A stretch of DNA of 33,874 nucleotides from Chloroflexota bacterium (GCA_003141245.1 PLLE01000017.1:1-33874), one strand, 5' to 3'; shown: positions 7,765 to 16,751, counted from the stretch's first letter. Program-made: numbers and translations. Notes: generated by a model not told the origin, from the letters alone.

Positions 7765-9101
7765 GATCGGAGCCCCCGCGGGCGGACGGTCAGTTGGTCG
7801 AAGGTCAGCCGGCCGAAGGTCCGGCGATCGACGGCATGCTCCGAAACGGCCTGCTGGCCGACGTCTCACCGGCCGCCCTCGCGCGGGATTTCGGTACGCC
7901 TCTCTACGTCTACGATCTCGGCCTGATCGGTCGCCGCGTCGACGCCCTGGGAGCGGTCCTGCCGTCCGGATTCCGGCTCGCCTTCGCCGTCAAGGCCAAT
8001 CCCGCGCTCGGCGTCCTGGCCCACATCGCCGGCTGCGGCATCGGGGCTGACATCGCCTCGGGCGGCGAGCTCGAGACGGTCCTGCGGGCCGGCTTCGCCC
8101 CGGTCTCGGTCGCCATGACTGGACCGGGCAAGCGTGATGAGGAGCTAGCCGCCGCGGTGACCGCCGGCATCGGCGCCATCACGGTCGAGTCGCTCGGGGA
8201 GCTGCACCGCCTGGACGGGATCGCCGCCACGCTTCATCGTCGCCAGCCGATCCTGCTCCGGCTCGCCGTGGCGGAGGAGGCGCAGTTCGAACGCGTCAGG
8301 CTCATCGGCGGCGTCGAGGGCAAGTTCGGCATGCCGCTGCCGGTCCTCAAGGAAGCGGCCGCGTTCGCGGCAACCTCGCCCAACCTCGAGCTGCTCGGCG
8401 TGCACGCGTTCGGGGCATCGAATCTGCTCGACGCGGGCCGGATCGCCGACCACGTGGCCGAGATCGTGGCGGTCGGCAAGGAAGTGGCCGGAGAGGCGGG
8501 CGTTCCCCTCCGCCTCGTCGACGCCGGCGGCGGCCTGGGAATCCCCTACGCCGACGGGGAACGGCCCCTCGACCTGGCCCTGCTGGGCACGCGCCTGGAA
8601 GAACTGCGCGCGCGATGGGACCAGGACCCCGCTCTGCGCGAGATGGAAATCCTGCTGGAGCCGGGCCGCTTCCTGGTCGGGCCGGCCGGCGCGTACGTCG
8701 CCCGAGTCGTGGACGTCAAGGGCACCGACGAAGCCCCGGTCGCGATCCTCGACGGCGGCATCAACCACAACGTCAGGGTTGCGCTGGTCCGGCAGGAGCA
8801 GCGCCTGGCGGTTCTCGCCCCCGACGCCGGGGCGCGCGATCGCGTCCCGACCACCGTCGCGGGACCCTTGTGCACCGGCCTGGACGTCTTCGCCTTGCAC
8901 GTCGAGCTGCCCCGGCCGCGCGTCGGCGATCTCATCGCCATGCTGGAAGCGGGCGCCTACGGCTTCACCGAATCGATGCCGTTCTTCCTATCGCACCCAA
9001 CGCCGGCCGAGGTGGCGGTCCGCGGCGGACAGGCTCGCTTGATCCGGCCGCGCCTCACCCCCAGGGAACTGCTCGAGCACCAGATAGCCCCGCGCTGGTA
9101 G
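7761..9101 (+). CDS. lysA: Diaminopimelate decarboxylase-family PLP enzyme (fold type III)
   Basis: Decarboxylase expected to convert meso-DAP to L-lysine. Translation starts at GTG 7761, which overlaps the dapD stop (GTGA) and has GGGAGG seven bases upstream, giving 446 residues. The PLP lysine is K78 in FAVKANP. HAFGASNLL, the glycine-rich phosphate loop DAGGGLGIPY, EPGRFLVGPAG and CTGLDVF follow in order. The C-terminal active-site segment reads GAYGFTESMPFFLSHPTPAE instead of the GAYGxSMSSxYN of classical LysA. FLSHP-type endings occur in related decarboxylases outside lysine synthesis. Operon context favours LysA, but specificity for another amino acid or carrier-bound substrate cannot be excluded. 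Confidence 0.85.
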   Translation: MRSEPPRADGQLVEGQPAEGPAIDGMLRNGLLADVSPAALARDFGTPLYVYDLGLIGRRVDALGAVLPSGFRLAFAVKANPALGVLAHIAGCGIGADIASGGELETVLRAGFAPVSVAMTGPGKRDEELAAAVTAGIGAITVESLGELHRLDGIAATLHRRQPILLRLAVAEEAQFERVRLIGGVEGKFGMPLPVLKEAAAFAATSPNLELLGVHAFGASNLLDAGRIADHVAEIVAVGKEVAGEAGVPLRLVDAGGGLGIPYADGERPLDLALLGTRLEELRARWDQDPALREMEILLEPGRFLVGPAGAYVARVVDVKGTDEAPVAILDGGINHNVRVALVRQEQRLAVLAPDAGARDRVPTTVAGPLCTGLDVFALHVELPRPRVGDLIAMLEAGAYGFTESMPFFLSHPTPAEVAVRGGQARLIRPRLTPRELLEHQIAPRW

Positions 9102-9125
9102 CCGGCTCCTGCGCGATGGCCTTGT

Positions 9126-9160
9126 CCCGGATCCACCGATCGCCGACCGGTGGAGCCGGG
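9126..9160. terminator. Bidirectional hairpin between convergent lysA and cydB
   Basis: Arms 9126-9138 and 9148-9160 are 13 bp with one mismatch and a 9-nt loop (core CCACCG/CGGTGG). The hairpin lies in the 60-bp gap between the lysA stop and the cydB stop, so it can serve both strands. No U-tract follows on either side, so it may be a Rho-type or structure-only terminator. Confidence 0.65.
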
Positions 9161-9161
9161 C

Positions 9162-10178
9162 CTAGTAGCTGGCTTCTTCCAACCGGACCTTGCCCTTGAA
9201 CTTCCAGTAGATGAAGGCCGTGTAGGCGAGCACGATCGGCATGCCGACCAGGGCCACCACGAGCATCACCTGCAGTGCGAGGTCCGACGAGTGGGCGTTG
9301 TAGACGGTCAGGCTCTGGGCCCTGTCGACCGCCGGAACGAGGTTGGGATAGAGCGCCGTCGCCGCGGTGACTGCCATCGTGGCGATCGTCAGGCTGGAGC
9401 AGAGAAATGCCCGGAAGGCCTGTCGCAGCAGAGTGGCCCGGAGCCCGAAGAAGACGGCGTTGGCGGCCAGGACCGGCCCGACCCAGGCCGCCAGATTGAC
9501 CTTGTAATTGTCGAAGATCCGCGAATTGTCGGCCCAGGCCAGCGCCGTGACGCCTGCCCAGGCGGCCACCATGACGATCTGGGCGACGATCTGGGCCAGA
9601 CGGGCCCGCGCCGCAAGGTCGCCCTCGGTCTTGAGGACGAGCCAGGCCGAACCCTGCTGGATCGCCAGGGCGAGGGTGAGCACCCCGACGCCCAGCGAGA
9701 ACGGGTTGAGGAGGCCGACCAGGCCGCCCCGATAGACGCCGTGATCGAGCGCCAGGCCGTTCAGGAGGTTGCCCAGAGCCACGCCGAAGAGTAGCGCCGC
9801 CAGCGCGGAGCCCAGGAAGAACCCGAAGTCCCACGCCCTGCGCCACCAGATCGCGGTCTCCTTGCCCCGGAACTCGATGGAGATCCCGCGCAGGATCAGT
9901 GCGCCGAGGACGAGGGCCATGGCCAGGTAGAAGCCCGAAAAGACGGTGGCGTACACGATCGGGAAGGCGGCGAAGAGGGCGCCGCCGCCGGTGATCAGCC
10001 AGACTTCGTTGCCGTCCCAGACCGGGCCGATGGCATTCAGGACGTGGCGCCGCTCCTCGTCGGTCCGAGCGACGTAGAGGTGGACGGTTCCCGCGCCGAG
10101 GTCGAAGCCGTCGAGCAGCGCGTAGCCACCGAACAGGAAGAGAAGGAGAACGAACCAGACGGTCGAGAGTTCCGGCAT
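9162..10178 (-). CDS. cydB: Cytochrome bd ubiquinol oxidase subunit II
   Basis: Membrane subunit of the quinol:O2 oxidoreductase that gives high-affinity, cyanide-tolerant respiration. The 338-residue protein has about eight or nine TM helices and family motifs near the N-terminus: FGGYALLDGFDLGAG (16-30), IGPVWDGNEVWLITGGG (50-66) and RGISIEFRGKE. The ATG (10178) lies one base after the cydA stop and is preceded by GGGAGGG inside the cydA 3' end, so the pair is an operon. No cydX-like small ORF or cydDC follows: the gene runs into the convergent lysA. Confidence 0.95.
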   Translation of the reverse strand: MPELSTVWFVLLLFLFGGYALLDGFDLGAGTVHLYVARTDEERRHVLNAIGPVWDGNEVWLITGGGALFAAFPIVYATVFSGFYLAMALVLGALILRGISIEFRGKETAIWWRRAWDFGFFLGSALAALLFGVALGNLLNGLALDHGVYRGGLVGLLNPFSLGVGVLTLALAIQQGSAWLVLKTEGDLAARARLAQIVAQIVMVAAWAGVTALAWADNSRIFDNYKVNLAAWVGPVLAANAVFFGLRATLLRQAFRAFLCSSLTIATMAVTAATALYPNLVPAVDRAQSLTVYNAHSSDLALQVMLVVALVGMPIVLAYTAFIYWKFKGKVRLEEASY

Positions 10179-10179
10179 C

Positions 10180-11568
10180 TCAGTGCCCTCCCGCGCTCGC
10201 GGTGGAGGCGACCGCGCCGACTGCGCCCGGTGCCGGCTCGGGCCCGCGGGCGATCTCCTTGCCCAACGAGTACAGCCACAACGAGAAGAGCAGCGTGTAC
10301 ATGACCAGGATCCCGACGAGAGAGACAGCTACATCCGTGCTGGAAACCCCGGGCGAGACCCCGGCAGTGGTCTTCATCAACCCCTGAACGATCCACGGCT
10401 GCCGGCCGACCTCGGCAACCATCCAGCCGAGCTCGATGGCCAGGATCGGAAGCGGAATTGCCAGCACCGCCGCTCGCAGCCACCACCTGTGGGTCTCGAC
10501 GGAGCGACGCCACAGGAAGAAGACCCCGATCAGCATCAGCAGCAGCATCAGCGAGCCGACCGCGACCATCAGGTGGAAGCCGACGAAGGTAGTCGCCACG
10601 GGCGGCCAGAGACTCGTGTCGGGCTCCTGATCCAGGCCCTTGATCTGGCCGTTCGGATCCAGGTCGGACATCAGACTCAGGCCGTTGGGGACCGCGATCC
10701 CGCCCGCATTCGCAGCGCAGTCCTGGCCTGGCGGCACGGCGATGATCGTCAGTGCCGCGCCATTCTCCGTCTTGCAGATGCCTTCCATGGCCGCGAACTT
10801 GAGGGGTTGGTTGGCCTGAACCTCGCGTGTCTGGAAGTCTCCGCTGACGAACATCAGGCCCGACCCGGCGAACGCGATGACGATCGCCATGCGCAGCGAG
10901 AGCCTCGCGACGTCGAGGTGGCGATTGCGCAGGACGTACCAGGCGGAGATGCCCATCAGGAAGAAGGAGCCGGCGACGTAGCACGCCGAGACCGTGTGGA
11001 AGAAGCGCTCCAGGGTCGACGGGTTGAATACGGCCGCCCAGAAGTCGGTCAGGACGAGCTTCGTGGTCGTGGGTCCGCAGGCCGGATCGGGGGAGCAGGA
11101 ATAGCCGGCCGGTGTCTGCATGAACGAGTTGGCCACCAGGATCCAGAAGGCGGACATGAGGGTGCCGAAGGCGACCAGTAGGCCCGCTATCCAGCGGACC
11201 GTGGACGAGACGCGATCGCGGCCGAAGAGGATGAGTCCGACGAAGGCTGACTCGAGGAAGAAGGCGAAGACACCCTCGGCCGCCAGCGGCGCCCCGAAGA
11301 TGTCGCCGACATAGCCGGAGAAGGTGGACCAGTTCGTGCCGAACTGGAACTCCATGACGATGCCGCTGACGACGCCGATCACGAAGGTGACCGCGAACAG
11401 CTTCGTCAGGAAGACGGACATGCGGTCGTAGACTTCGCGCTTCGTACGCCAGCGAAGGGTTTCCGTCATGGCGATCAGACCCGCCAGGCCGATCGTGATC
11501 GACGGAAAGATGAAGTGGAAGCTGATCGTCAGGGCGAACTGGATGCGCGAGAGCTGAACGACGTCCAC
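10180..11568 (-). CDS. cydA: Cytochrome bd ubiquinol oxidase subunit I
   Basis: Haem-bearing subunit of cytochrome bd. Start chosen at GTG 11568 because AGGAG lies seven bases upstream and the product then begins VDVVQLSRIQFA, as the family does; the longer frame to 11631 adds an unconserved tail. The 462-residue protein has haem-ligand candidates H18 (SFHFIFP), H191 (RFFHTVSACY) and M334 (GFHLMVAVG). The proton-path acidic residues are E98 and E106. The quinol-site residues K257 and E262 lie in QPLKFAAMEG. GRQPWIVQGLMKT follows near residue 375. The Q-loop is of the short type. A promoter candidate sits about 80 bp upstream. Confidence 0.96.
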   Translation of the reverse strand: MDVVQLSRIQFALTISFHFIFPSITIGLAGLIAMTETLRWRTKREVYDRMSVFLTKLFAVTFVIGVVSGIVMEFQFGTNWSTFSGYVGDIFGAPLAAEGVFAFFLESAFVGLILFGRDRVSSTVRWIAGLLVAFGTLMSAFWILVANSFMQTPAGYSCSPDPACGPTTTKLVLTDFWAAVFNPSTLERFFHTVSACYVAGSFFLMGISAWYVLRNRHLDVARLSLRMAIVIAFAGSGLMFVSGDFQTREVQANQPLKFAAMEGICKTENGAALTIIAVPPGQDCAANAGGIAVPNGLSLMSDLDPNGQIKGLDQEPDTSLWPPVATTFVGFHLMVAVGSLMLLLMLIGVFFLWRRSVETHRWWLRAAVLAIPLPILAIELGWMVAEVGRQPWIVQGLMKTTAGVSPGVSSTDVAVSLVGILVMYTLLFSLWLYSLGKEIARGPEPAPGAVGAVASTASAGGH

Positions 11569-11651
11569 AGGCTGACTCCTCTGCGAATGGCCGGAGCTAC
11601 GATCGGACCGCGGCGGAGCAGCACCGCTCAAACCTGGACCGTGGCCCTCGC

Positions 11652-11680
11652 ATTATGTGGAGGGTTCGGCCGCAGGTCCA
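11652..11680 (-). promoter_or_regulatory. Candidate promoter of cydAB
   Basis: Reading the minus strand, TGGACC (11675-11680) and CATAAT (11652-11657) are separated by 17 bp. This predicts a leader of about 75 nt to the cydA GTG. No FNR/Rex-like palindrome was recognised next to it. Confidence 0.5.
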
Positions 11681-11710
11681 GATGGATCGCCTTGTGGTGT
11701 TCGCCGCGAG

Positions 11711-14029
11711 TCAAGAGGAGGGCAGGAAGTAGCCGGTGACGTCCACTACGAAGTGAGTGTTCGATCCGGCGCGCGATGCCTCGTACGTCACGCCGATCGA
11801 TCCGTCTGAATACAGACTCACGTCGAAACCGTTGGCTCGGTTGTCGCCCTTCGGGAAGTTGAGCGTCGAGAAGGCCGGCGGCGATCCGCGGGTCAGGTGC
11901 GGGGCGACCGTGAGATAACCAACGTACGTCTGGCTCGTGACGGTCAGATTGCCGGTGATGCCCGTCGCGGATGACGGGATCCCGCTGTGCCCCGCCATGG
12001 CGACGGTCACGGGGATGTGGGTGATGATGGGGCCGGTGATCGGGATGCCCAATCGGGTGTCGACCAGTCGCGTTGGCTCCAGCGGAACGAACCGGGAGCC
12101 GCTCGTGCCGCTGACGAAGTAACCCGTGACGTCGAAGATGAGGTCGGCCGTCGATCTTGCGGGGCCGACCCAGACGGCGCTCAGCGTGCCGTTGGCGGCG
12201 AGCTTGACCGTCACGCCGTCGGCGCGGATGTCGCCGGCGGGCGCATTCACGGTCGAGCACTGCATGGACGACGGGTCGGCCGGGATCGAAGGCCCGACGA
12301 AGGCCCAGCCCTTACCGGTCGGCTTCACCAGGGTGAGGTTGCCCGTAACCGCCAGCGCACCGGCGGGCACGAGAGTGCCGGTCACCTGGAACGTGCGGGC
12401 CACGTTGGTCACGAACCTGCCGCTCAGACCGGTCCCGTTGCGGCTGTCGAGGAGGCGACGGGGGGCCAGCGACTTGAATGTCGCGCCGGTGTCGTCGGCG
12501 GTGAAGTAGCCGGTCACGTCGAAGATGGCGTGGGTCGATCCGCCGCTGGCGATGTACACCACGGACAGCTCGCCCTGCGAGTCGAGGGCGACGGTCACGT
12601 TGTTGGCCCGGTTGTCGCCGGCCGGGAAGTTGAGCGTCGAAGAGGATGGGGCGCCCGTGAAGACGGGCCCGATCGTGAGGTAGCCGCCCTTCGTCCCGGC
12701 GGTTGCCGTAAGGGTGCCCGTGACCGCCACGGCGCCGGCCGGGACGCCGCCCCGCGTGGAGACCTGGAAGCGACGCGGCACGCGTGGGTAGAAGGCGCCG
12801 CTCAGGCCATTTCCATAGCGACTATCGAGGACGCGCGTCGGCGTGAGCGGATGGAAGGTGGTGGCCGGGTAGGTGAGCTTTGCCGGGGGCGGTGTATAGA
12901 CCTCGGCCGAGGCCAGGTACCCATCGGCCGCGGCGCCATGGCCGCCGACGACGAGAACGCGGCCGTCGCTCAGCGACGTGGCGGCCTGGTACCGGCGCCC
13001 GTTGAAGAGCGGTCCCGTCGCCGTCCATACGCCGGTCACCGGGTCGAAGAGATCCGCGGTCGCGAGGGCCCCGCTCGGGCTGCTGGAGTAGCCGCCTGCG
13101 GCAATGACTCGGCCGTCGGGCAGAACGGTCATTGTGAAACCGGCCCGCGACGTCGGCATAGTGCCGGTCATCGTCCAGTGCCCGGTCTTCGGGTCGTAGA
13201 TCTCGGCGGTATTGAGCGCAGTCCCGTTCGCGTCGGTGCCGCCCGCGACGAGGACTCGCCCGTCTGCGAGCAGGACGGCGGCGTGGTCGAGCCGGATCTT
13301 CTTCATCGATTCGCCGGCGGCCCAGCCGGACCCGGACGTGTAGATCTGAACCGAAGAGAGCGCCGAGCCGGGCGCGAGCGACCCGTCGTCGCCGCCGGCG
13401 ACCAAGACCCGGCCATCGGCCAATGTCGTGGCCGTGAGCGCGTAGCGGCCGCTGGGAAGCGCCGGTCCGGCGCTCCAGGTCCCGCGCGAGGCGGAGTAGA
13501 TGTCGACCGCGCCGGTAGTGAAAGCCGCGCCGCCATCGTAGCCGCCGATGACCAAGACGTCGCCGTTGGCCAGCTGGGAGGAGACTCCGTACGCGTGCGC
13601 TTGCGCCATGGCCGGCGTCTGCGTCCAGGTCCCGGCGACCGGATCGAAGAGATCGCCGTGGGTGTAGTAGCTCATTGCGTCGGCTCCGCCCGCGAAAAGG
13701 GCCTTGCCGTTGGGAAGGAGCGCGGCCACCTGGCCGGCCACCGCCTGTCTGATCGAGCCGGCGCTCGACCACGTGCCGCCCGTCCAGCGTTCCGCCGTGG
13801 CCGTGAACGAGAAGCCGTCCGTTCCGCCAGCCGTAATGACGGTGCCATCCTTGAGGAGCAGCGCGGGTGCGAACCCGCGGGCGTGGGCGAGGCTTCCGGT
13901 GGCGCTCCACGCTCCGGGGATCGCCGTGACTGCCGCGACGGAGGCGACAGGCATCGAGAGTGAGATCGCCGCCAGGCTGATCAGGGCCGCCGCGGCCACG
14001 ACCCGACGGGACATTCCGACTCGGCTCAC
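11711..14029 (-). CDS. Secreted Kelch beta-propeller protein with three C-terminal DVTGYF modules
   Basis: A 772-residue exported protein. A signal peptide follows the start (MSRRVVAAAALISLAA, cleavage probably near VASVAA). Residues 35-385 carry seven Kelch-type blades, each with a variant of DGRVLVAGG, enough for a complete propeller. The remainder is three modules of about 120 residues, each opening PLxPxRLLDSR and closing FDVTGYF. The start is GTG 14029, four bases after GGAGG; an ATG at 14014 lacks a well-placed SD but also keeps the signal peptide. The frame extends 90 codons upstream without signal-like or conserved sequence. Kelch propellers bind proteins or glycans and the modules are common in secreted proteins of high-GC bacteria, so a cell-surface role is inferred. 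Confidence 0.88.
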   Translation of the reverse strand: MSRVGMSRRVVAAAALISLAAISLSMPVASVAAVTAIPGAWSATGSLAHARGFAPALLLKDGTVITAGGTDGFSFTATAERWTGGTWSSAGSIRQAVAGQVAALLPNGKALFAGGADAMSYYTHGDLFDPVAGTWTQTPAMAQAHAYGVSSQLANGDVLVIGGYDGGAAFTTGAVDIYSASRGTWSAGPALPSGRYALTATTLADGRVLVAGGDDGSLAPGSALSSVQIYTSGSGWAAGESMKKIRLDHAAVLLADGRVLVAGGTDANGTALNTAEIYDPKTGHWTMTGTMPTSRAGFTMTVLPDGRVIAAGGYSSSPSGALATADLFDPVTGVWTATGPLFNGRRYQAATSLSDGRVLVVGGHGAAADGYLASAEVYTPPPAKLTYPATTFHPLTPTRVLDSRYGNGLSGAFYPRVPRRFQVSTRGGVPAGAVAVTGTLTATAGTKGGYLTIGPVFTGAPSSSTLNFPAGDNRANNVTVALDSQGELSVVYIASGGSTHAIFDVTGYFTADDTGATFKSLAPRRLLDSRNGTGLSGRFVTNVARTFQVTGTLVPAGALAVTGNLTLVKPTGKGWAFVGPSIPADPSSMQCSTVNAPAGDIRADGVTVKLAANGTLSAVWVGPARSTADLIFDVTGYFVSGTSGSRFVPLEPTRLVDTRLGIPITGPIITHIPVTVAMAGHSGIPSSATGITGNLTVTSQTYVGYLTVAPHLTRGSPPAFSTLNFPKGDNRANGFDVSLYSDGSIGVTYEASRAGSNTHFVVDVTGYFLPSS
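11714..12860 (-). repeat. Three tandem protein-coding modules of about 120 codons
   Basis: Inside the Kelch gene three diverged copies lie at roughly 12510-12860, 12110-12477 and 11714-12091. Shared positions include the opening VLDSR/LLDSR/LVDTR, the middle STLNFPAGDNRAN (STVNAPAGDIRAD in copy 2, STLNFPKGDNRAN in copy 3) and the closing DVTGYF. The module probably forms an independent beta-rich domain. The copies differ enough to be an old duplication rather than a recent expansion. Confidence 0.85.
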
Positions 14030-14304
14030 GTCTCCTCCGATCTCCGGGCCTCGACCGGCCGATACATGGCCCACGGACCGGGCCCGATGACGGACGCCGC
14101 TCTGGAGAGCCCGCCGTGGTGGGGGCGGGTTCGGCCCAGACCACCCGTCATTGTCATGTCGAGAGGGGCGATCCGGGTCGGCGCTGGCGTCAGTGTGCCG
14201 CGCCTGCCCCACTCTGCGCAACCCGAGGATTGGCGGGGCGCCCTGGTACTGAAGTCTCTTCGGACCCCTCGTCCGTCTTTCGCGTGACGCCGATGGCATT
14301 TCCG

Positions 14305-14313
14305 TGCTAAAAG
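14305..14313 (+). promoter_or_regulatory. Extended -10 element just upstream of the M23 gene
   Basis: TGC-TAAAAG ends 8 bases before GTG 14322, so the transcript would begin at or within a base or two of the start codon. No convincing -35 is seen. The remainder of the 14030-14304 gap between the divergent Kelch and M23 genes shows no gene or strong repeat. Confidence 0.45.
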
Positions 14314-14321
14314 AGTCCCCA

Positions 14322-15260
14322 GTGAATCAGCCAGAGCGTCCCCAGGCGCAAGTCCCTATGGCCCGCAAAACCGGTAGAGGCTGGTCTGCGCGGGGGTGGG
14401 TCCGTCTTGCCGTGCCCGCGATAGTGTTGGTGGTTGTGGCCGCGACTGCGTTGGTCGCGGGGCCGGTCCTGATCTCGGACGCCAACTCCAGGCCGACACC
14501 GACGCCATCGCCAGCGCCGAGCGCGACCATCACGCCCCAACCCACGGAAACCGCGACCGATTCCGCGACCCACAACACAACGTTCCCGCCCATCGTCGAC
14601 GTTCCGACGTGGCCTCCGGCCGGCCCGACGCCGATCCCGGCCAACCGCCTCACTGGCTACGTCTGGCCGCTGAACAATGCCAAGATCACGCTTCCGTTCG
14701 GACCGAGCAAGTGGGGTGAGCTCCTGGTCGACGGGAAGCTCTTCCACGACGGCGTCGACATGGCGACGGAGTGCGGCGACAAGGTCATGGCCGCCCACGA
14801 CGGGGTCGTGCTCACAGCCGGACGCGACTATATAGATTACATGGGCTGGCAGGGCGATCTGACAGCCTTCAAGAAAATGTTTGCGCCGCCGAGCTGGAAG
14901 GCCACCTTGCCGATCGTCATCGTCATCGATGACGGCGACGGCTACTACAGCATCTACGCCCACGAATCCCGGGTCACGGTCAAAGCCAACCAGCACGTCA
15001 CCGCGGGACAGACGATCGGGTACGAAGGCGCCACCGGTCCCACCACCGGTTGCCACGTCCACTTCGGCCTCTTCAACCCGCTCGAGAAGGCCACCTTCGA
15101 CAACCTGCCGGACTACATCTCGCGCCTGCACCTCCCCGCCGAAGAAACCGCGCGGATCGATCCGCTGCTCGTGCTGCCCTACCGCAACGACCTCTCCGAG
15201 ATGCGCTCCTTGCGACCCGCGGATGCGGCTGCCTACGCCTCCGCGCATCCGAAGGGATAG
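14322..15260 (+). CDS. Membrane-anchored M23 family metallopeptidase
   Basis: Predicted peptidoglycan endopeptidase or LytM-like factor. One N-terminal TM anchor (residues about 29-52, PAIVLVVVAATALVAGPVL) is followed by a Pro/Thr-rich spacer (PTPTPSPAPS) crossing the wall, then the peptidase domain. Zinc-site motifs are HDGVDMA (HxxxD type) and CHVHFGLF (HxH), both intact, so it should be catalytic. GTG 14322 is preferred because a -10-like element sits 8 bases before it. GTG 14304 and ATG 14358 are in-frame alternatives, and none has a good SD. Length from 14322 is 312 residues. The stop lies six bases from the stop of the convergent HD gene. Confidence 0.88.
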   Translation: MNQPERPQAQVPMARKTGRGWSARGWVRLAVPAIVLVVVAATALVAGPVLISDANSRPTPTPSPAPSATITPQPTETATDSATHNTTFPPIVDVPTWPPAGPTPIPANRLTGYVWPLNNAKITLPFGPSKWGELLVDGKLFHDGVDMATECGDKVMAAHDGVVLTAGRDYIDYMGWQGDLTAFKKMFAPPSWKATLPIVIVIDDGDGYYSIYAHESRVTVKANQHVTAGQTIGYEGATGPTTGCHVHFGLFNPLEKATFDNLPDYISRLHLPAEETARIDPLLVLPYRNDLSEMRSLRPADAAAYASAHPKG

Positions 15261-15266
15261 CGGCAG

Positions 15267-16745
15267 TCAGCCGGCGCGGCGGAATCGCCTCGCCACCAGC
15301 GAATACGCCGGCAGCCTGGCCAGCGATTCGCTGAGCGGCGCGGCCGGAGCCCCGTCCCGACCCACGATCGCCAGCAGCGAGTCCGTCGCCGTCGCCTCGG
15401 CCGGGCGCGCGTCGATCTCCGCCAGGTCGATCGTGACTCCGGGCGGCGTCTCGGCCCCGAGCTCGGCCTTCGTCGCGGCCCGCGTGGCGTCGCGCTCGGC
15501 GGCTTCGTAGCTGCGTCGCAACTCGGTCTCGGCGCGCCAGCGGGAGCGGCGCAGCAGGATCGCCTGCCAGACTCGCCCCACCTCGCGAGTGACCGTCCCG
15601 TCGCCCGGCGCCGGCTTCTCGGAGAGAGCCTCACCACGCGCCCAGAGCGCGGCCTGGTGGAGCAACGCGTACTCGTCCAGGTCGGCGTAGTGGCCCAAGG
15701 CCTCCGCCGGCGAGGCGTCGCCGAAGATCGCCAGCACGCTCGGCCGGAAGACCTCCGCCAGATCGAGGTCGATAGCCCGGACGGATCTGTGGAAGTAGAT
15801 CTGCTGATACATGAAGAGCCGCGCCGTCAGGAACATCTCCAGCGCTCCGAGGCCCGGCTCGTAGAGGGATAGCCCGCGCGGACCGATGAAGCTGTATCGC
15901 CGCAGACGCTCCACGTCCACGGGTCCCGTCGAGACCCCGATCAGATAGGCGTCGCGGCGGACGTAGTCGAGGTTGTCGACGGTGAAGACGCCCGACAGGA
16001 GAGGCTGCAGCCAGCGGAGCCAGCGCGGCATGCTCGGGTCGGCCAAAGCCGGCTTGGAAATGAGGAACGAGACCCAGCGAGGATCGATCCGTTCGTCCGG
16101 CGCCAGAGCGTCGCGCTCGGGAACGGCGCCCGGAGCCCGCCGAATCCCGCGAATCGTGTCGCCCAGCTCGCGCTCGATGATCAGCTGCGAAAGATCTTCG
16201 TGGGTCAGGCTCTTGCGCCCGACGCGCCGGGGATCCGCCGGCGCGGCGAAGTGGCACAGGACGTGCTCGTCGAAGAAGTGGGCGAACGGCCCGTGCCCGA
16301 CGTCATGCAGCAGCCCGGCCAGCCGCAGCGTCTCCACGACCAGCCCCTCCGAGGGAGGCTGCGTGCTCGGCTCCGCCGCAGCCAGGGCCGTCCGCAGGCT
16401 GGGATAAAGGTGGCGGGCCCACAGCCCTGCCTCGTGCATGACGCCCAGGCCGTGCGTGAAGCGGCTGTGCTCGGCCGTCGGGAAGACCCAACGAGCGCTC
16501 TGCAGCTGGCTGATGCGACGCATCCGCTGGACCCACGCCGAGTCGAGCAGGTCGCCTTCGGCCGCCGTTTCGGTCGTCAGGCCGAGCTCACTCGCGCGTT
16601 CCGGCGTAAGGCGCTTCGTCAGCTCGATGTAGCCGTGGATGGGATCGCTGACGAGATTGACCGCCCACAGCAGCGGATGCACCTGGCGATCCGTCGGCGC
16701 AGCGACGCCCTCGCTCTCAGCGGACCTCAGCGTCTCGTCCTGCAT
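15267..16745 (-). CDS. HD-domain phosphohydrolase (COG1078, dNTPase-like)
   Basis: A 492-residue cytoplasmic protein resembling SAMHD1/dGTPase-like hydrolases, which remove triphosphate from dNTPs. Family landmarks in order are SDPIHGYIEL (33-42), WVQRMRRISQLQ (71-82), HSRFTHGLGVMHEA (93-106), the metal-binding LLHDVGHGPFAHFFD (145-159) with H147, D148, H151 and H156, and a later VDNLDYVRRDAY that supplies the distal aspartate. All metal ligands expected of an active HD enzyme are present. TAGGCT ends six bases before the ATG, suggesting a leaderless mRNA. The last 150 residues are charged and less conserved. Actual substrate is unknown; dNTP hydrolysis is inferred from family. Confidence 0.9.
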   Translation of the reverse strand: MQDETLRSAESEGVAAPTDRQVHPLLWAVNLVSDPIHGYIELTKRLTPERASELGLTTETAAEGDLLDSAWVQRMRRISQLQSARWVFPTAEHSRFTHGLGVMHEAGLWARHLYPSLRTALAAAEPSTQPPSEGLVVETLRLAGLLHDVGHGPFAHFFDEHVLCHFAAPADPRRVGRKSLTHEDLSQLIIERELGDTIRGIRRAPGAVPERDALAPDERIDPRWVSFLISKPALADPSMPRWLRWLQPLLSGVFTVDNLDYVRRDAYLIGVSTGPVDVERLRRYSFIGPRGLSLYEPGLGALEMFLTARLFMYQQIYFHRSVRAIDLDLAEVFRPSVLAIFGDASPAEALGHYADLDEYALLHQAALWARGEALSEKPAPGDGTVTREVGRVWQAILLRRSRWRAETELRRSYEAAERDATRAATKAELGAETPPGVTIDLAEIDARPAEATATDSLLAIVGRDGAPAAPLSESLARLPAYSLVARRFRRAG

Positions 16746-16751
16746 CGTCCA

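Noticed and set aside
11987-13963. 658-codon plus-strand ORF opposite the Kelch gene
   Set aside because: Composition is Arg/Gly-rich without domains, while the minus strand encodes clear Kelch repeats.
14030-14299. Upstream extension of the Kelch protein to 14299
   Set aside because: It would place 90 charged residues before a clear signal peptide, and an SD-led GTG exists at 14029.
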